A stretch of DNA of 64,000 bases from Adiantum capillus-veneris (taxonomy: Eukaryota; Streptophyta; Polypodiopsida; Polypodiales; Pteridaceae): positions 83,661,025-83,725,024 of the forward strand of contig CM043958.1 in the NCBI GenBank assembly GCA_014529385.2, read 5' to 3'. The translations under genes were made by a program, and so were the position numbers. The notes under the pieces are model-generated. The model was given only the letters and a program-made list of their open reading frames with translations, searched no databases and had not been told where the DNA came from. Below, piece by piece: positions 44,601 to 54,500 of this stretch (positions within the stretch are counted from its first letter, which is position 1; the number at the start of each line of letters is the position of its first letter).

Positions 44601-46919
44601 TTCTTCGTTAGCTCTAGTGTTGGAAGGGAAACAATTGGTGTTGTGTTGCTACAACAAGATCCCCACAGTACAAGGATGCGACCCATCTACTTTGCTAGTA
44701 GGGTCATGAATGCTTTGGAGAGAGACTACACAGAAGCAGAACTCATGATGCTTTCTCTCATGTTTGCGGTGAGAAATTTTAGATCCTACCTGCTACCAAA
44801 ACCTTTTGTAATTCTCGCTGCAGAGAATTTGTTCCCTTGGGTGTCATCTCAAATGAATCTTAGTACTAGGATCTCAAAGTGGATTATGGAGTTGCAAGAG
44901 TTTCAATACTCTTTCAAGGTAGAAGATAGTGTGCGTGCACAATTGGCAGGGATTCTCACTTATAGGGTGCATGAAAAGGAGATTAAGGTGCCTGAAGTAA
45001 AGACCCTACCATTGCCACCACCAAAAAGTATTCCTAATGCTTTTACCTTGTTCTTTGATGGAGCTTTTCGTCCAGCCACAGGAAAAGCAGGGGGAGGGCT
45101 AGTGTTGCTCAACCCAAGTGGAGAGGTGGTCATGAAAGAGAAGTTCAATCTACCAAGTTCAGCTAGCAACAATGAAGCAGAATACGACACACTAATTCAT
45201 GGTTTGAAGATGTGCATTGGCCAAGGGATACAACACCTCATGGTAAAGGGAGATGCACTTCTCATTGTTAAACAGATTTTAGGTATTTGGGCATGCAAGA
45301 ATGAAAGCTTACGGACAAAAGTTCATGCCATTCGTAGATTGTTTAATCAATTTGAAGAAGTGCAACTATATCATATTCCTAGGAAACAGAATGAAGATGC
45401 CGATTTACTTGCACAGCAAGTAGTTACATGTGTTGAGAAAGAAGTGCAGGTCATCATGGTGGCAGCAACTGTCAAGCAACCGAGATACCAGGGATTGGAG
45501 TCATTGACTCCCATTATTAGCTACATTTTGGAGGGCGAGTTTCCACAAGACTTCACGAAGGCTCAGAAGAGGAGACTCATGAAGAAGGCAAGCGCATATC
45601 TCTTCCTAGAAGGCTCCCTCTATCAAAGAGGGAGGGATCAAGTATGCAAAAGAGTACCAACTATTGAGGAAATTCCAGCCATTCTAAAAGGTTTGCATGA
45701 AGAAGCATGTGGTGGTCATTTTGCCCAAGAATTAACTGTGAAGAAGATTTTGCTTGCGGGGTATGTTTGGCCAAGTCTGCATGTGGATGTCCAACATTGG
45801 TGTAAAAGTTGTCACAATTGTCAGGTAAATGGGAATAGAAGATTGGTTTATGGTCCAAGGCAAATCGTGCTTGCAAATGGACCGTTTGAAAAGTGGGGCA
45901 TTGATGCTATGGGTCCTCTGCCTAGGACAAAAAATGGTAAACTCTACATTCTAGTGGTTGTAGACTATATGACTAGGTGGGTGGAAGCACAGAGTGTGGC
46001 AAAGGTAAATGAGAAAACACTGAGCAAATTCGTCTACACTCACATTTGTTGTAGATTTGGCACACCTTTGGAGATTGTTTTTGATAATGGTCCAGGGTTT
46101 AGAAAGGGATTGCTCACAGAAGTCTATGAAGAACTTCACATTCTACATCGTCACAGTACACCCTACTATCCCCAATCAAATGGTTTGGTAGAAAAAGCTA
46201 ATGGTGTCATTGCAGGCATCATTAGAAAGATGGTGAAAAACAAGACAAAGTTGTGGGATGACTTCTTGGATGGTGCCTTGTGGGCGTATCGAACCACATA
46301 TAGGGAAGCCACGGAGTTCACACCATTTCACTTGGTCTATGGTCAAGAGGCTTTACAGCCAATTGAGCTAAACATTCCAACAATGCGACTTCATGGCAAA
46401 TCAGCACAAGATGATCAAGAAGCATGGATGGATCGACTTCTTACCTTAGCTGAGCTTGAGTGGAAAAGAGAAGCAGCATACGAGTGCTATAAGAGGAAAG
46501 CCACACAGACAAAGGAGAAGCTTGACAAGAAACTGAAGGACAAAGGCATCAATGAAGGAGATCTTGTGCTAAGGTATGACCATCGACTCGATAATCGTTT
46601 TGATGCCAAATTTGAAACAAGATGGCAAGGGCCATACATAGTCAAGAAGGCTTTCAAATCAAGTTACTATCAGCTTATGGACTTGAATGGTAAAGAGCAC
46701 TCCAGGAAAGTAAACGGGTATCGCTTGAAGCCCTATTTGAGTCGCCTTCTACCAAAGGATCTACCAAAGATCTGTCAAAAGGCCACTGTCTCATGTAAGT
46801 ATTGTTACATGAAGCATGAGTGTAACTCTAGCCAAAAATTTGAGGGGCCAAACAATAAAAATCTCGTCAAGGACTCTGAAGCACTCTCTTTGGAAAAGAT
46901 GCTCTATGATGGTACATGA
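41640..46919 (+). CDS. Tat-lineage Ty3/gypsy Gag-Pol polyprotein (1759 residues)
   Basis: Single uninterrupted frame from ATG 41640 to TGA 46917-46919, with gag and pol fused. Gag capsid-like region with WFDSLPEE at about residues 60-67, then a zinc knuckle CWNCGESGHGMYNC at about 245. Aspartic protease LVDGAAQICIM near 456, where the usual D-S/T-G is D-G-A. Reverse transcriptase VCVDYRPLNEATKRDHFPLP near 747, MPFGLTNAPATFQRFM and the active site FIDD near 845. First RNase H (about 970-1090) has lost its leading Asp (FFVSSSVGRETIG). A second, plant-type RNase H follows with FDGAFRPATGKAGGG near 1138, NNEAEYDTLIHGL, KGDALLIV and NEDADLLAQQ. Integrase zinc finger H-H-C-C (about 1352-1395), then D, D, E core: WGIDAMGPLPR (1421), VFDNGPGF (1482), PQSNGLVEKANG (1518). 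It copies and inserts the element via virus-like particles. No frame damage seen. Confidence 0.93.
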   Translation: MESQRQMSGYPLFFGEPGEDAELFLANFKVSCRIKRIITDQERVEMFEVVLRKDASTWFDSLPEEVKGNYTEVLNRFKRYFFDPQNTQKLWQDIVSHKQKDLDDYYLYKQEFLRLWALWIRNVANPGDGAEFLKKERFIAGLFPDLKVKVEVGAPATFDAAETRAAEKYRKLKCLRGEVPIEGLKPKGKSQASTSRELPEVTAEVIEKLNESLSSLSIHLAQAVGPKGQAKKSEERDPRPRRVLQCWNCGESGHGMYNCPWPRGEPGRPNLNYPVMNAGEGAGQQPRLLQRPNGPRPPPQGVEGVPPLPDPNVHVVEVTNSNEVDMEANGIKRGRGKGKEKEGVPSQSDHGQGKKAKETKESKRTRRRINLQDFPLGHGMAPYNLLEDMRGKGPDISWPQFLALCPQVRRDLTKAVSTRRKVKESFPVLKIAHAEMNEDITPVLDCYIKGRLVRKGLVDGAAQICIMTEGLMQRLGIHIHETPEIKVKMANNSKARCIGICKNVFVEAFGIKKAVYFYVMSTKGNGYPFILGRPWLMKMRALQDWESGKLICRNDNHKKVVFDMKEQPQEELHEESSRSETEEDWTENTSEEESSGRITEEESSIEVMGVRFKPNNQETSSRGLEEVGSQENQKVEDEGMLEGMLSTTLTKDEREEFKCVLRKFLRLFAKDYIDVRGVDVVQHKIDLKPEATPKAQKLRRLGVIKDQALLKEVRKLLAAGFIYPVENSEWVSPVVVTPKKNGKWRVCVDYRPLNEATKRDHFPLPFQDEILNEVAGHEKYTVCDGYSGYFQIGIALEDQLKTTFITPWGCYAFRVMPFGLTNAPATFQRFMNMVFQAFFGKSIRVFIDDFCIYSSKSLHLQRVEEGLKKLYDMGGQLNPDKCHIGEDEVILLGHKVSYKGIEVDPSKAKALIELPSPKSLKEVISFIQKVKYMSRFIHLASELLHPLQKLTQQVEFAWSDELEEYFCNIKVILSELPTLMPPCWEYTFFVSSSVGRETIGVVLLQQDPHSTRMRPIYFASRVMNALERDYTEAELMMLSLMFAVRNFRSYLLPKPFVILAAENLFPWVSSQMNLSTRISKWIMELQEFQYSFKVEDSVRAQLAGILTYRVHEKEIKVPEVKTLPLPPPKSIPNAFTLFFDGAFRPATGKAGGGLVLLNPSGEVVMKEKFNLPSSASNNEAEYDTLIHGLKMCIGQGIQHLMVKGDALLIVKQILGIWACKNESLRTKVHAIRRLFNQFEEVQLYHIPRKQNEDADLLAQQVVTCVEKEVQVIMVAATVKQPRYQGLESLTPIISYILEGEFPQDFTKAQKRRLMKKASAYLFLEGSLYQRGRDQVCKRVPTIEEIPAILKGLHEEACGGHFAQELTVKKILLAGYVWPSLHVDVQHWCKSCHNCQVNGNRRLVYGPRQIVLANGPFEKWGIDAMGPLPRTKNGKLYILVVVDYMTRWVEAQSVAKVNEKTLSKFVYTHICCRFGTPLEIVFDNGPGFRKGLLTEVYEELHILHRHSTPYYPQSNGLVEKANGVIAGIIRKMVKNKTKLWDDFLDGALWAYRTTYREATEFTPFHLVYGQEALQPIELNIPTMRLHGKSAQDDQEAWMDRLLTLAELEWKREAAYECYKRKATQTKEKLDKKLKDKGINEGDLVLRYDHRLDNRFDAKFETRWQGPYIVKKAFKSSYYQLMDLNGKEHSRKVNGYRLKPYLSRLLPKDLPKICQKATVSCKYCYMKHECNSSQKFEGPNNKNLVKDSEALSLEKMLYDGT

Positions 46920-46932
46920 ATATACCATCATC

Positions 46933-46947
46933 CAGGGGGAGGGCTAA
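46933..46947 (+). other. Polypurine tract of the Tat element
   Basis: CAGGGGGAGGGCTAA directly before TGATAGCC of the 3' LTR. Confidence 0.85.
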
Positions 46948-47498
46948 TGATAGCCGTTTTTCAGCTCTTTGTAATTGCCACAGTGAGTTACCTCACTCTA
47001 CCAAAATCACCCAAACACTGTGGCTATCCCTACCATTTCACTGTACATAGACGTGCGTGAGTCATGGGACTTTTCCCATATCTTCTTAAAAAACCCTCAA
47101 TTAGCTAGTCATTGGGCTAGTTGAGCCAAAAAAATAAACAAAATAAAAAATATAAGTATATTATGGCCCATGCGTATGTAAATATTTCTTTGTATATAGG
47201 GCCTAAATAAAAGATTTTTTCATAATTATTTTGGTATTTATTTAAATATTTCTACCTAGGTGTGTGCTATTTATGCTCTGTACATTGCCTCACCATTACC
47301 ACAATTTTTTCTTACCATTTTTCATGCTCTTTATTCCATATAGAAATATTTTCATGTAAGCTTCTCTTATATTTGGTGTAACTCCACCCCAACAAAAATC
47401 CAAAAAAACTAGTTTTATTTATGTGTATATTTTCTCACTATTGTGATTTTTCCCTTCCTACATCTATTTTGTTTCTTTTTCTAAAAAATTAGTACACC
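46948..47498 (+). repeat. 3' LTR of the Tat element, truncated
   Basis: Aligns with 39084-39634 with few differences (for example CGTTTTTC against CGTTTTTTC, and AAAAAATAAACAAAATAAAA against AAAAAATTAAAAAAATAAAA). Similarity ends within .AGTACACC at 47498. Confidence 0.85.
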
Positions 47499-47639
47499 GG
47501 TTACATAGGCTCTAAAGGCCACTCCTTTTTCTCTGACCCCAAGAGAAAAGTCGTAGGGTGTGTTTTTAGTGCAGGTTGCGGTCCAAAGTTTGTCATATTT
47601 GAATCAATTCATATGCAACCAAGAGGCCATGGTTCTGAC

Positions 47640-48530
47640 TTTGGATAAGAGGAACGAATAGGTATTCTGGAATGTGAAGTCAGTCATTTGCAGAGCAGAG
47701 TGGGTGAGAAGGATAAGACATCATTGCAAGAAGAATTGGCTCGGCTCAATGCAGACATGAGGAATAGGATTTCAGATATGGCAGGAACCGCACAGAAATT
47801 TCAATTGTGGGCAGATGGACTCGAGGATGCTACTCAAAAACAGTTCCGGGAGGCTGAAGATAAAATTGCACATCTGACTGCTGATAATAATTTCTTGATG
47901 AACATATGGACTCCATTAGTGGATCTTGAGAAAGCCACTTTGGATGGCCAAGGAGTCTGGGGTTTTAATTGCTGATGCTAATGTGGACACTCTAAAGAGG
48001 AAGGTGTTTGACTACACCAAGGAGTTATGGCATCAGGCAGCTGGGCTTTTTCAAGAGCATATGGAAAAATTGATTGACAAATACAAATCATGGTTTGAAG
48101 CTGTTGGGGAGTACAAGGTTCAAGAAGATAATGAGGAGTTGCGAGCTTGTAATGCTGATTAGAGCTGCAGCTAGAGGCAATCTAGAAGCAGTTGATAGCG
48201 CAGCAGTCTAAAGTCCAGTTGGGAGCACAAGGTGCTCAGTTGCAGGAAATTCCTGAGGGCGGTATGGATGTAGCTACAGAGGGATCAGTCCTCGTTGTGG
48301 ATGTTGATGCCGAACCCATTGCTGGGGAGTCACCTGTGAGAGATACTGCAGTTGATGAAGCGGAGCAAAAGCTGGGAGTAAATGAAGAAAAGCACAGTGG
48401 ATGAAGGCAGATCAAGGAACAATGGGTCCAAGGTCAGCCTATGGCTCAAGCCACCGGGCTGTGCCAAGTGTTAAGGCTGCACCACAGCGGATTAATATTT
48501 TTGGGTTTTAACTTATGTAATGGACCTTAA
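47640..48530 (+). pseudogene. Coiled-coil protein fragment, probably element-derived
   Basis: ECEVSHLQSRVGEKDKTSLQ, EELARLNADMRNRISDMAG and REAEDKIAHLTADNNFLMN form heptad-like coiled coil (47670-47960). After a frameshift, IADANVDTLKRKVFDYTKEL and FQEHMEKLIDKYKSWFEA follow. After stops, an acidic tail VDVDAEPIAGESPVRDTAVD ends near 48404. No catalytic motif. It begins about 150 bp after the broken Tat LTR and runs to the chromovirus gag fragment. It may be a piece of a retroelement accessory or gag frame. Confidence 0.35.
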
Positions 48531-48654
48531 TAGGAATGTGTCTCTTGGGATCTTAGTGAAGGGATGTGATGTTTTATGTAAAAGGGTGTTCAGGCATAGA
48601 GAGAGGAGATACGCTGATGCAGCAGATGTAATGGCGAATTCTATCTGTGTCAAG

Positions 48655-49118
48655 GAAGAAGAAGGAGAAGAGGGTGACCTCTTCCTAGCCCTTTTCTTCC
48701 TTTGTTTCCTCTCTTGCCTTTTAGAGTGATGAGGAGAAGGACTATGGGTTGCTCTTTTCCTCTTGGGAGGAGTAGGCGATCGTCTAGACCGCCTTCTTCG
48801 TGGAGCCACATCTTCAGAAGAACTTAGACTTTCATTGCTTTCTTTCTCTTTGGATTCCTCCTCTCGAATGGGAGAGAGTCTTCTTTTGGGGGTCTCTTCA
48901 AGAGGCCTCCTAAGCTCTCTCTCCTCTTGGAGAGGAAGGGAAATTCCATAGGCACGAAGTTGTTGAGTAACTTCGGCTTGCAAGGTAGGGTTGCCCATAG
49001 CTTGTTGCAACCTAGTCACAAGATAATTCACAAACATGGGAGCATCATCATTAGCACCTTCATGTGCAAAATCAAATCTATCAATGTTCATTCTACTCTC
49101 TTGATTATTGTCAGCCAT
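48655..49118 (-). pseudogene. Chromovirus gag N-terminal fragment
   Basis: Starts MADNNQESRMNIDRFDFAHE and continues into the serine/arginine-rich stretch EDVAPRRRRSRRSPTPPKRK, as in the copy at 56298, with a handful of substitutions. After SPSSPSSS the frame runs into foreign sequence and ends at 48513. Truncated gag with no capsid or zinc knuckle. Confidence 0.8.
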
Positions 49119-49533
49119 GTTAACAAAATTTTATGTATGTACTTAGTGTATGCTTTGGCAATTCAAAACCTTAGTTGCCACTCCTCTTAGCCTTTGAAAA
49201 TTGGCTCTTAAGTATCTACACCCACGGCTCAAAGTGGTTAATTATAGAGAGTAGAGGAGTAGGTCTAACATAGCAGAGTTGCCAAGGGCTAGCTCCTTTC
49301 GGACTTCTTATGGCTCAATAATGGTAAAGCCGTAGGCAAGTCTAAAAAGACTCCATTATTAAGTCCAAAGCTCCCGAGGTGTGCACCATCCCCCACATAG
49401 TGGGCTTAACAAAACCGATATTAGATCCCAGTTCCACTTACCCTATTATAATTAACAACATCAACCATTTATAGGCTACTTAAGGACCTCTCTTCTTAAG
49501 CAAGAAAAGAGAAACCAAATGCTCTGATACCAA
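48655..49533 (-). mobile_element. Second, truncated chromovirus internal start (PBS, leader, gag N-terminus)
   Basis: Nearly identical to 55835-56713: initiator-Met primer site (49516-49533), leader and the start of gag (from ATG at 49118). It lies directly downstream, in element direction, of the LTR 49534-51153. Similarity ends in a GAAGAAGAAGGAG run at 48655, after which the sequence is unrelated. With the complete unit to its right this gives LTR-internal-LTR-internal', a tandem arrangement. Confidence 0.85.
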
Positions 49534-51153
49534 TGTAATGGAATTAGCCTATTCAACTTGAGAATAGCGGAAATTAATGAGAATACTTTCAAGAAATAAC
49601 TTTGTGAGCATAGCAGGTAGACATAATTGAAGATAGCAACCTAATCATAGCAATTAGTTAACTTGGCATGAACAATACTTTTGCAAGAGAGAGAATTTAG
49701 AGAACATGACAACAGTTGAGGACCGGATTTATGTGGAGCCGGTCCCCCCTCCAATAGGCATTTGTATTATGATTTCTCCCATTAAGAGAGACTTGTTACA
49801 ATACATTCTTTGTGTTCCTTGTGACCTAGGTGATGCAATGAAGATGGAAAGCTTCATGCATCACAATCATAGCATAACATAAACTTGAAGAAAGCTTTAA
49901 TTGTCCCAAGCCTCAGTCCCAAGACCTCAAACACCTTCGAAGGTGGAGAGAGCTAGCAGGGAATGAGGGTAGGGAAGAGGAAGAAGAAACATTTCATAGG
50001 AGAAAGAACTAGTTCCTCACTTATCATACTCTTGTTGCTAGCATACATAATAGCATAGTAATGAAGAAGAAGGAGATGACAAGCTCAAGCATTGAAGCAT
50101 GGCTCTTGGTTGGATTTGCACTCCATAGCCAAGAGTGTTGGTATAGGCTCTCAACCTCTACTTGCTTGGAGAGGGAGCTCTTGCACTTTGCATAGCACAC
50201 AATGAGAGTGATTGTGAGTGTGTGTCGGTGAGTATACCCCTCAAGCTAGCTTGGGTCGACCCCCCCTTGTAGCTCATGCTTGAAGCTCATTGGACCCTCC
50301 CAGGCCTAGCCAATCATGAGCAGGAGGCATTACAAGCAGTAGGGGTAGCCTTGAGACAAGTGTCCCCCTTTCCTTTTTGAGAGAGAAGGCTAGATAAATG
50401 CTAAAACAATTAGATAATTCATGTAATTTATCATTGGACCCCTTTGAAGCTTAGCCAATAGGCTTCAAGCAACACATGAAGGTAACATGGGTAGGGGCCT
50501 GACATGTGTCCTTGCTGCCTCTTCAAGTTGGGGCTTCCCTTGTGTGTGTGAGTGGGTATTCTCTCTCTAGCCCCTAGGAAAAGGGCTCGCCCCCCCCTCT
50601 TGTAGGAATGCTTTTGACTTTAGGTGATCAAGCACCTTACTCACCAAGCATGACAAAGCACTTGAGCTAGGGGGTGTTCCCACAAGCATCTCAGGCAAGC
50701 TTCTCAAGGCACCTCAAGTACCTTAATCATGCAGCAAGTCAAGCACCTCAAGCATGGATCCATTCAAGCACCTCAAGCATCTTAATCAAGCACCTCAAGC
50801 ATGACAAACACCTCAAGCACGACAAGCACCTCAAGCAGGACAAGCACCTCGAGCTTGGGCCGGGTTCCCACCTCAAGCTCAGCCCTAGCTTACCTAAGGT
50901 CAAAGGACTTTTACACACATTTATTGGAGGTCTTCAATGAATCTAACCCCAAGGTCTTATGCTCCATTGGTTAGCCTTGCTCTTTGATAGACCGTCTCCC
51001 TTTTGGGCCCCTTTACCATTGGCCCCGTGTTGAGATAGATCTATAAGCACATATCTATATCTTAACACTTGTTTCCGTTTATTCTCCCACATTAAGTGAT
51101 CAATTTAATATGAGAAAATCATTTGGGTTGGTTAGATATTAGATTTTATGACA
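49534..51153 (-). repeat. Chromovirus LTR (downstream copy)
   Basis: 1620 bp, TGTCATAAAATCTAATATC at 51153 to CCATTACA at 49534 on the minus strand. It differs from 56714-58321 by few substitutions, one 11 bp gap (AAGCCCCTAGC absent near 50240) and one extra repeat unit of about 24 bp near 50770. Contains a minisatellite of (A)CCTCAAGCA.GACAAGCA at 50690-50860. Confidence 0.9.
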
Positions 51154-51170
51154 TTACCTCTCTCTTAAAA
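51154..51170 (-). other. Polypurine tract of the chromovirus
   Basis: Minus strand TTAAGAGAGAGGTAA directly upstream of TGTCATAAAATC. Confidence 0.8.
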
Positions 51171-51512
51171 TCATAGTCGTCCTCGACTATGAGGTAGAAG
51201 AGATAATGTCTTAGTCATTAGTCAATCGTACTTAGCGGGTAAAGGATCCCTTTTTACGCTACGACATCTTTCCAAGATGGATGACTAGTCCATTTGGTGC
51301 TTGGGAGACATGGCTGCCGCAAGCATGTCTGCTCTTTAGTCCATTTCATTCTCCCAAAGTAGAGTGACAAATTCTACTTGGTGTTTGAGAGACGTCGTCA
51401 TCACAAACATGATTCTAAGCATGCATATTAGTTAAATTTGTGCACAATTAAAAAGAGGACTAGTCATATAAGACAAAAACATGAGTCATTTAAAAGAAAT
51501 TTGTACATTTGC

Positions 51513-54500
51513 TTACTCTAATGTAGCATTGTAAGCATTGACAAGGTTCATACTATCCTTAAGTTGTACTCCTTGCATCCATTTAGGATCTTCAAAAGGA
51601 TAATTTTTGAACTTAATAAGATACCGTCGGATTATCTTACCATGTCGTAATACCTTGTCTTCATGCCGAAGGACAGCTTCGGGTTGTAGCACCTCTTCTT
51701 GGTCTTCGACTTCAGGAGGGTCTTCAATAATTGGTTCAATTGGTGGCTCTCCTTTGTAGGGCTTAAGTAAGCTTACATGAAAGTCATTGTGTATAAGCCA
51801 ATGGTTGGGCAACTTGAGTTGATAAGCCGTCTCATTGATAGGCTTCAAGATTTGGAAAGGACCATAGTATCTTTTTGCTAGTTTAGCATAATACTTTTGA
51901 TGGCCCGTAGGATTTTTGCCCATCGTTTGCCTTAATCGAGCCTTAGGAAACTTGAGTAAGACCCAATCATTTTCTTTGAACATTAAGGCTCTTCTGTGCT
52001 TATCAGCAGCAGCTTTTTGCCTTTGTTGAGACATGGCTATAGCCTCCCTAATCTTTTGAAAATATTCTTGTAGGTCACGGCTATACTCATCGGCGGCGAA
52101 GATCTTCCCATGTACTTTCAGTAGCAAGGGACTTTTAGGTCTTCCCTCTATGATCTCGAAAGGTGCTTTCCCCGTAGAAGTATGTACAGTATTATTGTAG
52201 GCATACTCTACTAGCAGTAAATACTTTTCCCATTGTGAGCATTGATCTACTTCGGTAACATAAGTTTTGAGTAGATCGAGTATCGTATGATTGGCTATCT
52301 CACTTTGGCCATCCGTTTGTGGGTGATAGGCCGAAGAGAAATTCAATCTTGTTCCTAGATTTTCAAAGAGACCTTTGCAGAAATTACTGGTCATTCTAGG
52401 ATCTCTATCTGACACGATGGATGTGGGTAATCCATGGTGCTTGAAAATCTGAGATATGAAGAGAGTTGCCATTTGGTGTGCCTTAATAGTCTTTTTGACA
52501 GGAATGAAATGTGCTTGCTTGCTAAACCTGTCGACTATTGTCCATATTCCTGTATTCCCATGGATAGACTTGGGCAATCCAAAGATGAAATCCATGGATA
52601 TACTCTCCCATGGTGAATTTGGAATAGGCAATGGCTGGAGTAATCCAAGTTGCTTCCCTCTATCATACTTGGTCTTTTGGCATACTACACATTTTGAAAC
52701 ATACTCTTGTATGTCCACTTTCATGGTAGGCCAATAGAAATACGTCTCTACTCCTCGGAGAGTAGGTTGAATACCTCTATGCCCTGCATATGGAGGAGCA
52801 TGGGATTCATACATAACCTTCTCACGAAGGGAATGAGTAGCACATAGACTATTGCCGTGGAGAAGATAACCATCCTGTAAGGTGAATGGTTCCTCTTTCT
52901 TCCCCAAAGTAAGGGCTGACATTATGTCTCTAAAGTCAGGGTCAGTAGCATACTCATCTATCATAGAGGATAGATCATTGTGAGTAGCTATAGACACTGC
53001 ATTAACTTTTGGTCGTCGTGAAAGTGCATCGTCAACTTGATTGTACTTACCAGCTATGTGAGCAATATGGAAATTAAATTGCGAAAGAAAATTTGCCCAC
53101 CTCATTTGTTTGTCGGAAAGCTTGGTTTGCGTCATGAAATACTTGAGACTTTGGTGGTCGGTTCGTAGGATAAATGGAGTCCCCAATAGGTAGTGCTTCC
53201 ATGTGTCTAGGGCATGTAGAACAGTTAAAAGCTCTTTCTCATAAATGCCCAAGACTCGTTCATCACCATTGAGCCTTCGGCTCTCATATGCTATGGCATG
53301 CCCTTCTTGAAGCAAAACCGCTCCAAGGCAATCACCACAAGCATCACATTGGACCTCAAATGGCTTTGAGAGATCCGGAAGCACGAGGACTGGTTGGGAA
53401 GTAAGCTTCTCTTTGAGTTTTTCAAAAGCATTTTGCTCCTTAGCAGTCCATACAAACTTAACGTTCTTCTTAGTTAAGTCGTGTAGTGGTCCTGCTACTT
53501 GAGAGAATTTTGCTATGAAGCGTCTATAGTATGCACACATACCAATAAAGCTTCTTAGCTCATGTAGATTTCTTAGGTTAGGCCATACTTTTATTACCTC
53601 TAACTTTGATGGATCCATTTGGATACCATCTTTAGAGATAATATGACCTAAGTATTGAATCTCTTGAAGGAAGAATTCGCTTTTCTTTTGGTTGAGATAA
53701 AGCTTGTTCTCCCTCAATGCTTGAAAAATCACTTGGAGATGCTGCTTATGTTCCTCCAAAGACTTGGAGTAGATGATGATATCATCAAAGAACACTCCAG
53801 TGAATTTTTGATATAGTCTAAAAATTTTCTCCAGCAAACGATTGAACGTAGCTGGTGCATTAGTCAAGCCAAAAGGCATGACTAGATATTCTTAAAGACC
53901 AAACTTTGTGCGAAACGCGGTCTTTAAGATATCTTCATCCACTATCCTGATTTGATGATAGCCACTCTTAAGGTCAATCCTACTGAAGTAGGTAGAGCCT
54001 TGTAGCTTATCAAACAGTCTTCTACCCGAGGTACGGGAAATCTGTTTTTGATAGTGATATGGTTTAGTGCTTGATAGTCCACACACATACGATATGTACC
54101 ATCTTTCTTTTGCACTAAAAGGACTGGAGAACAAAAGGGAGAGGAACTAGGCCTCACCATCCCTTTGTCTACCAGCTCTTGTACTTGCCTCATGATCTCC
54201 TCTTGTTGAGCTTGTGAGACTCGATAAGGAGGCTTGTTAGGTGGTGAGCTTCCAGGAAGGAGCTCAATACGATGGTCATCATCCCCTAGTTTTGGAGGTA
54301 AGTCCATAGGGATATCATCGATGAACACATCTTGGAATCCTTTTAGAAAATTAGACAAGTCTAACTCTTTTTGATTCCTATCATTTACATTTGATGAAAC
54401 ATTAGTATCTTTTGGAGACTCTTTGACAAAAATCATGTACGCAGAAACTGAGCTCTTCATTGACTTATCAAAAGAAAGAGGATTTACAAGTGGAATAGTG

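Larger units (their letters stand above)
39084..47498 (+). mobile_element. Tat-type Ty3/gypsy retrotransposon, intact Gag-Pol, truncated 3' LTR
   Basis: Order: 5' LTR (39084-about 41028), primer binding site (41032), leader, one long gag-pol frame (41640-46919), polypurine tract (46933-46947) and 3' LTR (from 46948, matching the 5' LTR for 551 bp and then lost at about 47498). The two LTR copies are nearly identical, so insertion is recent. A second, plant-type RNase H between the first RNase H and integrase, and the absence of a chromodomain, place it in the Tat lineage. Loss of most of the 3' LTR means this copy has no proper transcript end of its own. Confidence 0.85.

Noticed and set aside
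47480-47500. Possibility that the Tat LTR really ends at about 47498 (551 bp LTR)
   Set aside because: No primer binding site follows the matching position in the 5' copy (39635), whereas a TGG-starting site lies at 41032; the flanks also give no target duplication.
49960-50940. Open frames conserved between 50674-50940 and 57864-58142
   Set aside because: They lie in the two chromovirus LTRs and contain the CCTCAAGCA minisatellite; conservation reflects recent LTR duplication and the frame is not maintained.
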